Shown: positions 7,801 to 15,634 of the stretch, in pieces
Layout of the letters: the number at the start of each line of letters is the position of its first letter
Position numbering within the stretch: the stretch's first letter is position 1
Assembly (NCBI GenBank): GCA_023853785.1
Contig: JAJIRX010000415.1
Coordinates: 1 to 15,634, forward strand
DNA length: 15,634 nucleotides
Direction: 5' to 3'
Source of the DNA: Psilocybe azurescens
Lineage: Eukaryota; Basidiomycota; Agaricomycetes; Agaricales; Agrocybaceae
The notes under the pieces: generated by a model
Databases searched by the model: none
What the model saw: only the letters and a program-made list of their open reading frames with translations
What the model was told of the DNA's origin: nothing
Made by a program: the position numbers and the translations under genes

Positions 7801-10800
7801 CAATATCCACATATTTACCCGGGACGCCGTTGGCATACCTAATACAACAAGTTGAGAATACGCTCTACAATGGCGGAAAAATATGAAGAGACTTACGACC
7901 ACGCCTTCTGGTTGATCTGGGCCTTGATCTGGGCGGCGAAGAACGCCGCATAGTCGTCGATCGACTTCGCATCAGGCCACATCGCGTGCAACACAATCGC
8001 ACGATCGCTATCATGCCTATGCAACAACCCACTGTAGTGAGTAAACACGTCGCACACAGCCAAAACATAACGCACTGCTTAGGATCATCAAACATCAAGA
8101 TACTCCCATACCCGAACTTCTCATAAATGACCTTGAACCGCGCCGGATCGCTGAACACCGTTCGGATCCCCGTCAGGGTATTTAGGACCTTGGGGACCGG
8201 GAGCGTGGCGGGGTGGTTGAAGGAGTACTTGTCCTGCAGACCTTGGCGGGTGAGCGAGGTCTGCATGTGCGGGGGTGAAGAAGGAGAATAACGCGTAGAC
8301 GGAGTTCTGTGGAAGAAATGGTTTAGTGTTTGTGAGTTAATAAAGGGGTGGGAGAGGGACGTACCCATGGGTAGTGACGAGGTAGATGCCTCAAGAGCAG
8401 CTTGCAGACTGGAAGAAGACAGAGAACATTACAACCCTGAACACAAAAGTATCAACGGCGAACACTCACTGATTCCACCCTGACCACCATTGTTCATGTC
8501 ACGCTGACAATCCAGGTATCCCCACGTCGTCAAGTTGATCGCTACAAACAACATAACTCGTGAATAAACAATGATAGGAATAACGCAGCGATTAAAAACA
8601 TACGCGTGAAATCGCTGGTATAGAACCTATCTCCTCTCACGAGCGCAATAGCATCGCCGAGAACAGCACGGGTGATGGTGTATCCACACGCGAAGCGCGA
8701 GCCATCCGTCTGCGGCATCGTCGATTCCGCTTGGAGCCCAGTCTGTAGTGTTGTGAATAAGTCAGATATGGATTGCAGTAAGACAACACGAAACCAGACG
8801 AGACGCACGTAGAGCTCCAAGTTGTCGACATGGCCGTACAACCTACGCGCAGCACCAGCAATCTCCGGGTCAGGGTTCCACTCCTCGAAGGTCTCAAATT
8901 CTGCAAACCCAATCAATAATTTAGTACATCCACAAAAAAAAAAAAAACGCGACACACGTTTCAGTCCCAAGAACGCTCTAAACTCATTCATCGTGCACAA
9001 TCCCCACTGCCTCGCCTGCTCGATGCCCATCATCTCCACGAGGCGCAGCACAGCGGGGTGCCCTGGCCGCGGAATGCGGAGGCCGGGTTCTCGGTCGCGA
9101 TGTGCAGGATGCTCGCAAGGTCGTCGTCCGCGAATTTGCCGTCGGGGCCGCGTTGCAGGCTGTAGGAAGAGAGAGGGGGTTTAGATGTGGGTTGAGGTTG
9201 AGAAGAAAGAGAAAGGAGGGAGACAGAAGGGAGAGGAAAAGGGGAAGAGACTCACCCTGCAAAGGTGCGGCTGGCGGGGTTCGGGTCCACAGCGGCGAAT
9301 GCTTGTGCGACCTGCGAGAGATCTGCGAGTGTAAGCTAGAGTGGAGAGGGTGTCAGTACGAGGAACTTAAAAGGATATGGAGATGGGTCAGGGTCACCTG
9401 ATCGAAAGGCTTGTTCCCGAACACTTGTCGGAAGACGTCTTCGGTCCATTTCTCGTCGCGCTCTGAGACTGTTGCATGCCACTTCATATCCGAAGAAAAA
9501 GCAAATGCGAATGCAACAGGTTGAGGTGAAGGTGGGATTAGAGAGGAAGATTAGATGACATGAAATGATTACGGAAAAGATACAACAACGCACGCGGTAG
9601 AGGATGTTGAACTCCACGCTGACGTGGTTTCCTTCTCCACGCGAGACTTTCAGGTCTTTCCCGTCGATAATCTAAAACACCACGTCCATGTTAACTTGCA
9701 CACACAACGTAGTAATGAACGGAATGGCTCACGTCAAACGCATTCATGTTCCAATTGCAGCCCTCAGACGAGCCGAGGAAGCCAGCGACGTAGTCGCCCA
9801 TAATGGCGCTCATAAAGTGACCGCAGCTATGTAGGGGTAGAGAAGGGATGAGCAAAGAAAGGGCAGGAAATAAGGTATACGTACTTAACAAGCCTGGCAG
9901 TCTGGAAAATCTCCTCGTCCTGCAGCGCGAGCCTTGCTTGATCAGTGGGAGGAGGGTCTGACCATCTCTTACGCTCGTTGATTTTAAGGATCTTCTCTGC
10001 GATGTACTGCAAGTGGTAATCTCGTTAGCGCTACGTATGAGAAATTTGGGACAATAGGACGTACGTTGTGATTGCGGGCGAAGAGGACAAGCAAGACGCT
10101 GGTTGCTGCAGGCAAGAAACCCAGACGCGCTTCGGAGAAGGTGTCGGGGTAGAGCAATCCGCGCCCGAGAGCTTTGTTGCGGACTTGGTCTTGCTCGGTT
10201 TGGTCTGCAAAGTAGAAAACGCGTGCGTGAGATTGCAATTCTTGTCTCCAAATAATGTAAGTAACAAAGAAACGCACTGCATCCATAAACAGGGCTCAGA
10301 TCCAAGTAAGAGCTCGTATTGTTGATGTAAATGTTTTGGGTGTCAGTGCGGAAGAGCGAGTGGGTGACGATGGACGCAAATGCAAAGATCAAACTCGACA
10401 TTCCCCCAGAATGGTTTTGTTGCTGCACGTGACATTTATCAATCAACCATCACACCCCTATTTCGAGAACTGTCATTTACGCACCCCTTTTCTCTTGAGA
10501 ATTGTGTCGAAGATCAGTCCTGCGTCAGGGAGGGATGTCCGGGGCAAGCCGGCCTTGCCCTGCACGCTGCGCGCATACGGCGTCCCCGCGCGCCCAATGT
10601 CGGGCGTATGGATATTGTTCGCGCCACCGTCCGCTTGGCGATACGAAAAGGACGGGCTGAGGTACGACGCCACGGGGTGCGGCACGGTGTTGTACAGCGT
10701 GTCGATGACGGAGTTGTTCAGCTTCTTCGCGAGGTCGGTGGTGGGATCCACCCGCGCGAGCAAGCCCAAGCCGTCTGCGAACTGGGGTTATGCCATTCAT

Positions 10801-11186
10801 TCAGGATGAGCATGCAGGTTGAGCGGTGATAGGAATCAGGGCGGGGTGACTTACTGCGCCTTTACGATCGTCTGTGGCTGTGGGGTTCACGATAGTGTCC
10901 AAGAATGCACCCTATGAGTTGGGGTAGGTGCGTTGCTCAATCTGCTGTACTTTGTTGTGCTACTCACCACTGCTTTAGGGTCAGGCTTAATAGGCCCCTT
11001 GGCCTTGAAGTTGTCCACACGAGTTACGAGATTGGAGACCAGAGAGTGGCCTTCCTTTGCATCCGCCGCATTGCTCGATACCTCCCAGTCGTAGTACCCC
11101 GTCGGCGCGGTGGGCGGCGCACGCCTCGAGTAATGAATGGCGTCTACACTGTAGGACAGCGCCTGTGATGCATCGATACTGGCCAT
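4294..11186 (-). CDS. ppo: Psi-producing oxygenase (fatty-acid haem dioxygenase fused to P450-like domain), frameshifted
   Basis: Ppo enzymes are cytosolic haem proteins that add oxygen to linoleic or oleic acid in an N-terminal peroxidase-like domain and rearrange the hydroperoxide in a C-terminal P450 domain, giving oxylipin (psi factor) signals. The model starts at ATG 11186 (MASIDASQAL). Exons: 11186-10968, 10911-10855, 10781-10485, 10422-10278, 10204-10065, 10006-9885, 9826-9733, 9671-9594, 9481-9398, 9335-9256, 9159-8958, 8900-8809, 8742-8604, 8541-8470, 8408-8365, 8306-8076, 8016-7897, 7838-7751, 7683-7603, 7533-7529, 7467-7338, 7265-6965, 4834-4698, 4642-4354, 4305-4294. This gives about 1085 residues, normal for the family. 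Seen: distal His in VTHSLF (about 212), LYR|WH with Tyr 383 and proximal His 386, ExxR as EAMR (938-941), and NGTGFHSC with Cys about 1016. Exons 11, 16 and 24 need indels to stay in frame. Family is sure; functionality is uncertain. Confidence 0.9.
4943..4960. repeat. GC-rich hairpin with GAA triloop, left edge of insertion
   Basis: GGCC (4943-4946) pairs with GGCC (4957-4960). Inside this, T-G wobbles and GC (4948-4949) pairs with GC (4953-4954) around a GAA loop, leaving one bulged G. The core is GCGAAGC, the same as in the array at the opposite edge of the insertion. Confidence 0.65.
5268..5600 (+). repeat. Dispersed AT-rich repeat, copy R2
   Basis: This is the second copy of the repeat starting at 14. 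The key word AAATAGGCAGTCT is at 5325-5337, followed by CAGTGCTGTACAGAT and CTCCAGTGTGCTTTA, which match R1 very closely. Its 3' part carries an extra segment not in R1, and ends with TATAAAATGCAAAGTA, shared with R3. It is in the same orientation as R1 and R3. Confidence 0.8.
5864..6197 (+). repeat. Dispersed AT-rich repeat, copy R3
   Basis: This is the third copy, starting about 600 bp after R2 in the same orientation. AAATAGGCAGTCT is at 5921-5933. From about 6020 it follows R1 more closely than R2 (ACTATTTTGATTGTGAAGA, then ATGAAATTTAAAATGGCA, then GGTGCTGTGCATATGAG). The mosaic pattern suggests three diverged members of one family rather than one recent duplication. Confidence 0.8.
6782..6794. 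repeat. Small GC hairpin GGCGC-AGG-GCGCC
   Basis: A perfect 5-bp stem with a 3-nt loop starts the GC-rich last unit of the hairpin array. It replaces the ...GGTGTGAAG lead-in seen in the other units. Confidence 0.6.
6800..6840. repeat. Nested (three-way) foldback in the last array unit
   Basis: An outer perfect 8-bp stem, GCAGGGTC (6800-6807) with GACCCTGC (6833-6840), encloses the inner hairpin TGGGGC-GCA-GCCCCA (6808-6822) plus about ten unpaired bases. The outer and inner stems together give a branched structure rather than a simple palindrome. Confidence 0.75.
7529..7533 (-). other. ppo: Five-nucleotide micro-exon of the oxygenase gene
   Basis: The exon TTCAC sits between an acceptor (pyrimidine run, then TTATAG at 7539-7534) and a donor GTTAGT (7528-7523). 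Without it, joining the upstream exon (ending ...FEMLSTL, phase 0) to the downstream one (starting C-AAC at 7467) runs into a stop. With it the reading becomes STL-FT-NTFLAFDQ, in frame and family-like. The flanking introns are 69 and 61 nt, ordinary for this gene. Confidence 0.8.
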
Positions 11187-11263
11187 GCTATGTGGTGTTG
11201 TGTGATGTGAAGGAGGGTATGTAAAGATAGAAAGAGGGTGCTAGGTGCGGTGCGGGGTGCGGG

Positions 11264-11270
11264 CTATATA
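11264..11270 (-). promoter_or_regulatory. Candidate TATA element of the oxygenase gene
   Basis: TATATAG on the minus strand lies 78 nt upstream of the ATG at 11186, preceded by AT-rich DNA and followed by C-rich leader sequence. The position suits a fungal core promoter with a short leader. It was assigned by sequence and position only. Confidence 0.45.
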
Positions 11271-12407
11271 TTCAACAGTTTCCCTCCTTCTTTCTATAAT
11301 TAAATATCCTTTTCCGTCACGCAAGCAAAACCAGGGCACAGATTGTTATGTATATCTTAATTCATTCTACATCGGAATCAAGAAATTGCGAGTGCATTGA
11401 TGATTGAAGCACCGAGATATGGCATGACCTTGACCGATCACACGCCTCCAATTGGATGGATCGGAAATCGAAGACGAACAACGGAAGCCGCCGCCTGCCC
11501 TGCAGGGTTCACATGTCCCCTTCCTCCCATATCCAGTGCTGTGCAGAATATGCGGCCATGGAGACAGGACTTTCCGACCGTAATAAATCATCCGTGAAAT
11601 TAGCAACGCCTCCTCTCCATAACTTACCATTTATTCATTCGCAATCAGAAAGGAGTAAAGAAGGGATTTGCAGCTCCGCCCGACCGCCCGACGCCCGTCC
11701 CTATTTCTGACACACGTCAGAGCGTTGAAGGTAATATAACAATATTGACATCGCTTTTCCATCAAACAACCATCAGTGGCATCAACGTTCACGCCTTGTC
11801 AAGCAAGGTCCCGAAATGTCCTGTCTGAATCCTTGTAAGTAGCCTGCCAGTGCAATTCGTTTCTCTCTTTCTGTTCCTTCTTATCCTCGTATCTTCCCCT
11901 TCTATCGTAGCTCAACTGCCGATTAGGAGTCACATTTCGCTTCGCCCAATATTCCACTACACCTTCTATCTTTCTATCTGATCGATCATCAATCACACAG
12001 TCTGCATCCTCAACCTCTCCAAACACCCGGCACGACGACTACATATGCATCCACGAGAGCCACTATCATCCTATCTTCTCCCCATACCGTAAGTCAGTTC
12101 TCTACATAACATAACGTTAAGTAAATCACGCAATGCTCCCGAATCTAAATACCCACCCACCGGCGTCGTGCCTTGAGTCCATCAAAACCGGACTCACAGG
12201 AAGCTTCTTCAATTCATTTTCGCTGTCCATCTATTTCCTGTCTATTCTAAGTACATAGGGAAGTAATTTCGGAATTCCCGTCCAGAGCCCAGACTCCAGA
12301 CCCTACCTTCTTGAGCTTGATATTATAATTATTATATGGTTCGGAAGGGTGACAGCGCCGAGGATCCTTTCCTAGTAACTATTTCTGTACTTAGCTTGCT
12401 TATCTGG

Positions 12408-12421
12408 GGCCGGCTCCGGCC
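12408..12421. repeat. Short GC foldback GGCCGG-CT-CCGGCC
   Basis: Six perfect base pairs around a 2-nt spacer form an isolated palindrome in the gene-free region. No associated feature is visible. Confidence 0.5.
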
Positions 12422-15403
12422 AGAACGTTGTCTTGAATACTTATCTGAAGTGTAATGCATCAAGCCGGAAATCATGAATATATTTCTAAAAGGATCACTG
12501 TCCAGTGGCAGCGGCGCTGCAACGCGCCCGACATTGACCCCGACCCCGCCCCTTCAGGACGTCCTCAAGCTCCCGAGTCTTCTCTCATGTCTCCTATGTA
12601 TACATCCACAACGCATCCTTTGTCTGCAAAAGAAGGGCTAGCGAGCGATCATTGACAGCGTCGTCGCCAAGAGGTTTAGCACTTAATATATACGCGAGAA
12701 GCCCACTCCCATTCCCGACGTCGACGGTCGAACCTCGAACGCACCCAAGGCCAAAACGCCCCGAGTGCTTCCAGGCGCTTCCACTGCCCAGCCCAGGTGC
12801 TCAGGTGCCCAGCAAAACCTCAAACACTGCAAGTTCAATGGATGAATGGTGTATCGTCATCATCATCTCGACAATCGTGTATATGTACATACAATCGAAT
12901 GTCGACTACTTAAATACGGCATGAGCGTAATTTGTACGGCGCCCGACCATGTTCGAGTCTACCGAATATTGAATATTACTACTGGGTTATGCTGTCACCT
13001 GTATGTATACGCATCTCCATGGTCCACCACTGCCTGCGACAAACAGGAGGAGGGAAGAGAGGAAATTGAGGGTCAAGCGAACACTGGCACGCGTCCCAAA
13101 TCAAAAGTAACAGCATCACCGACAACGCAATTGCAACAAATCCAAGATCCAAGATCCCAGAACCAGAGTAAGAGCAAGAGCAGCCAGAACACGGCCAGAA
13201 CCACCTTCCAAATATATCCCTAATTTCGATCTACGGCATATTCGTTCTTCATCTTCGTCTGCGTCGACTTCCATACACCCTGTCCGTACGTCAGTCGGTC
13301 AGTCAGCCCGTCCGAACAAAGACGATTCTGGAAATCTTAACCAAAAGTGATCGAGGCAGTTAGCAAGCTTTAGGGGTATGAGCACGGGCGCGGAGACAAT
13401 GCGTCTCGACGATGATATGATGGCGACGACGACGATAAAGCGAGTACCACTGGCAGTGGTAGCACAGTGCGTACCAAAGCTGACGCGGTAAGTGAGCGAT
13501 TCAGATTCAGAAGGTTACTTGCAGCCGCGAATTAAAGTTCGAGCTGAAGACATTATGAGTCACCCAGAACGCCCCGACTCCCGACGCTAGTGTGCAGCTA
13601 TAATAAATGGGCATTCTTACTAGTCTCGGTCCCCTAGAGACTACTCGTCCCGGCAGAGAGCAGCTGATCATCGATTAATGGAACGGTCCGACTCCGTCAG
13701 CGCACCAGAATTCGTTATCGAAAACCCACTCCAAATCGATTCAACTCGATTCAGTCCTTCCCAGTGGCTCTATGCAGTCTACAGTATTTATATATATAAG
13801 CATATATATACTATGCCGCACACCCACCGATCAACAATTCCTAAAAAACATTCATAAGTATAGACTGTAGATCTCCTGAGTGGCCGATGCGTCCTGGGAA
13901 TCTGTGGGTGAACACGTAGATTCAGCCGAGTCCAGCTTACCCACGAAGTCAAAATCGACCTTCCAATGCCAGCATGCCGGGAGGTCGGGAGACTTTAGCT
14001 GTACATGTGATTGCCCACTGAGTAGTGCGTCTCTGACACTGGCATTGAGGTGTGAACCTGTGTACAGTGAAGTGAAGGCGGAATGATTATAACCTTTATC
14101 ACTAAGAATTGTCAACCAGCGCTGGGCTCGACGACGCACTCCATGCATAAGTAAAGTGGATGCTCATGCACTTTGAATCTGCTGCCTGACAATGCGACTT
14201 AGACTACAACGATCGGTAGTCATTTTTGAGTTAGATGTTCTATTAATGGATCGGCCATTGACGTTGAGAATTCGTACTAGCTAGAGATTGAGCTAGAGCT
14301 AAGTCATCAGTCAAGCTTCAAGCTTCAATTCATAAATGCTTCCTTTCGTTAATGCATAACAGTTACTGTCTTCCGAGCATCTGACTGAATTCTTTATTGA
14401 GCTATAATGGAGATTACTGCAGCGAAAGAGATGTCGCACGATATTTCTGAGCCTGTAATAAGACCTAACATGTGCTCGAGGAGTAGTTTTGAGTGCCTGA
14501 AGACAGGCTTTTGCTAATAGTATACGTAAGTAACAGCTGTGGCGCTCACCTTCCTATCCTTCTTCACGCTGACACAAACCAAGCTCGTGCCCATGAACAT
14601 AAGGATTCATTTCACCGGCGTGACAGGAAGGCTTGAGAGCCCATCCAAACCAGCTCAAGTAAGTACTCAGGAAGCATCGGTCTGGTGTAACTGCCATTCG
14701 ATTGGACGGGGGATATCAGTGGGCATGATCCGCCTCGCTGAATACAGACCTGACGCCCCAGATCATCAGAAGGTGTTACGTACTATGACCCATTGTATTA
14801 GTATTGGGCAGAGGGGAAGTTTTAATCCCATAACGTCGTTCGTTAATTCTCCTCCGATTAAGAGATGAGGCCTGGGCCTGACCTTGTAGGGTTTATTCAC
14901 TGTACTCATTGATTCCAAAAGCCAGGTTTGGACCATGAATTTGGTAATTAATATGAATTGTTCGATGTTCGCAGAGCTGAGAATCAGTGCTTGGTCTCGA
15001 TAGGTACGGGGCTGGGGATTACGAGCCTTCTTTGGAGTAGTTTATGACGACAGAGTGATAATTCCATGATACGTGCAACGGTGTAGACTTCAATTGGGAA
15101 CTTGACACCATTGAATAGTTGTATAAAGGCAGCTTACATGCCACTCACATGCAGCAGAGACCTTCACGTTTTTATTCTCTGATGCGGCATGACGAAAAAC
15201 CCGAAAGAATGGAAAACGAATGGAGATGCAGTTTGTACAATACATAGAGCTTTACTAGCATGACCATTCGATATCAGTGAATGAGCCTGACAATAATTCA
15301 AGAACACGTCTCTCAAGCACATAGCTGAAAAAAGTCAGTCTGGTCTCTGCCACTATAGTCCACGTATATTCTCATTCCTAGTTCAGTACTTTCCCGCACC
15401 CAA

Positions 15404-15422
15404 GGTTTCAGGAATTGAAACC
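15404..15422. repeat. Short inverted repeat GGTTTC / GAAACC
   Basis: A perfect 6-bp stem encloses a 7-nt loop. It is short enough to be chance and is listed only because it lies near the larger foldback at 15521. Confidence 0.35.
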
Positions 15423-15520
15423 GCAGATAATCACCTCACAACGCCGGGCCATAATATCATATCTGCAATCTAAGGATAATGTGACGATGCACACACTAAG
15501 GTACAGAGACTCTAAGTAAA

Positions 15521-15583
15521 ATGGATGTGACTCACCTCAGTCACGAATATTTCGACTGAGGTGACCTGTACGTAGACATCCAT
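15521..15583. repeat. Two-tier foldback near the right window edge
   Basis: ATGGATGT (15521-15528) is the reverse complement of ACATCCAT (15576-15583). Inside it, TCACCTCAGTC (15532-15542) is the exact reverse complement of GACTGAGGTGA (15554-15564) around an 11-nt AT-rich loop. Unpaired stretches of 3 and 11 nt separate the two stems. It could be a MITE-like foldback element or a hairpin RNA precursor; the surrounding AT-rich sequence gives no further clue. Confidence 0.65.
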
Positions 15584-15634
15584 CTATATATTAAAATATA
15601 ATAAAGACCGTTTGTGTCTACTTTAAGATAAAAG

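Larger units (their letters stand above)
11271..15520. other. Intergenic region without a supported gene
   Basis: I read both strands for spliced or unspliced genes and found none that I can support. A pyrimidine-rich tract at about 11850-11910 and ATGs followed closely by GTAAGT (ATG near 11816, and ATG 12044 with GTAAGT near 12109) resemble a plus-strand promoter and first exon, but no downstream exon with protein-like sequence follows. Open frames at 12455-12655, 12652-12924, 12846-13223, 13852-14148 (minus) and 14539-14868 have no recognisable motifs. The region may hold long promoters, noncoding transcripts or old transposon debris. Confidence 0.4.

Noticed and set aside
8689..8697. GCGAAGC hairpin core within the gene
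   Set aside because: It falls in a well-supported coding exon (GSRFACG) with only a three-base stem, so it is explained by coding sequence.
9691..10446. 251-residue uninterrupted minus-strand frame
   Set aside because: Only its start reads as the oxygenase (QQNHSGGMSS through SPVYG) and its end as GHFMSAIMGDY; the middle reads through introns and out-of-frame exons, so it is not a separate gene.
12940..12970. tRNA T-arm-like GTTCGAGTC
   Set aside because: No acceptor stem, D-arm or anticodon arm of proper spacing could be folded around it.
13378..13470. Possible first exon beginning ATGAGCACGGGC with donor GTGCGT
   Set aside because: No downstream acceptor and exon with sensible protein sequence could be found.
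13852..14148. 98-residue minus-strand open frame (MHGVRRRAQRW...)
   Set aside because: It has no recognisable domain or supporting splice partners. It is a single open frame of a length expected by chance in this region.
14539..14868. 109-residue plus-strand open frame
   Set aside because: The composition is not protein-like over its length, no motif is recognised, and an overlapping GTAAGT does not lead to a plausible second exon.

Overview
The window looks like nuclear DNA of an agaricomycete (mushroom-forming basidiomycete). The basis is one gene on the minus strand, cut into about 25 small exons by mostly 48-112 nt introns with GT...AG borders, and closely resembling the fungal psi-producing oxygenase (Ppo / linoleate dioxygenase-P450) family. 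No bacterial-style operons, rRNA or tRNA genes were seen.

Layout. 1-3850 is AT-rich and gene-free. It holds one copy of a dispersed ~330 bp repeat (14-334), a degraded DNA-transposon-like element with arrays of the palindrome TCCANTGGA (about 1156-2762), and several short foldbacks. 3850-4293 returns to ordinary composition and is the 3' flank of the oxygenase gene. 4294-11186 is the oxygenase gene, read right to left: a haem dioxygenase half (about 11186-8960) and a P450-like half (about 8400-4294). 11187-15634 contains the gene's promoter and then about 4.3 kb in which I could support no gene.

The most unusual part is inside the gene. One intron is 2130 nt (4835-6964), while the others are 48-112 nt. 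It splits the codon for the Arg of the P450 ExxR motif. Its interior is AT-rich, carries two further copies of the ~330 bp repeat, and is edged by GC-rich foldbacks. At 6511-6893 there is an array of about four 87-90 nt units whose hairpins close on GNA triloops (GAA, GCA, GTA) set between GC clamps, the d(GCGNAGC) type known to be exceptionally stable in single-stranded DNA. I do not recognise this element.

The gene also contains a 5-nt micro-exon (7529-7533), needed to join the flanking exons in frame, and five apparent frameshifts. Four lie in C runs and three are packed into the penultimate exon. Catalytic residues can all be located (distal His about 212, Tyr 383, proximal His 386, P450 Cys about 1016, spaced as in Aspergillus PpoA). 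The locus is therefore either a recently decaying gene or a functional gene with homopolymer errors in the assembly; the sequence alone does not decide.
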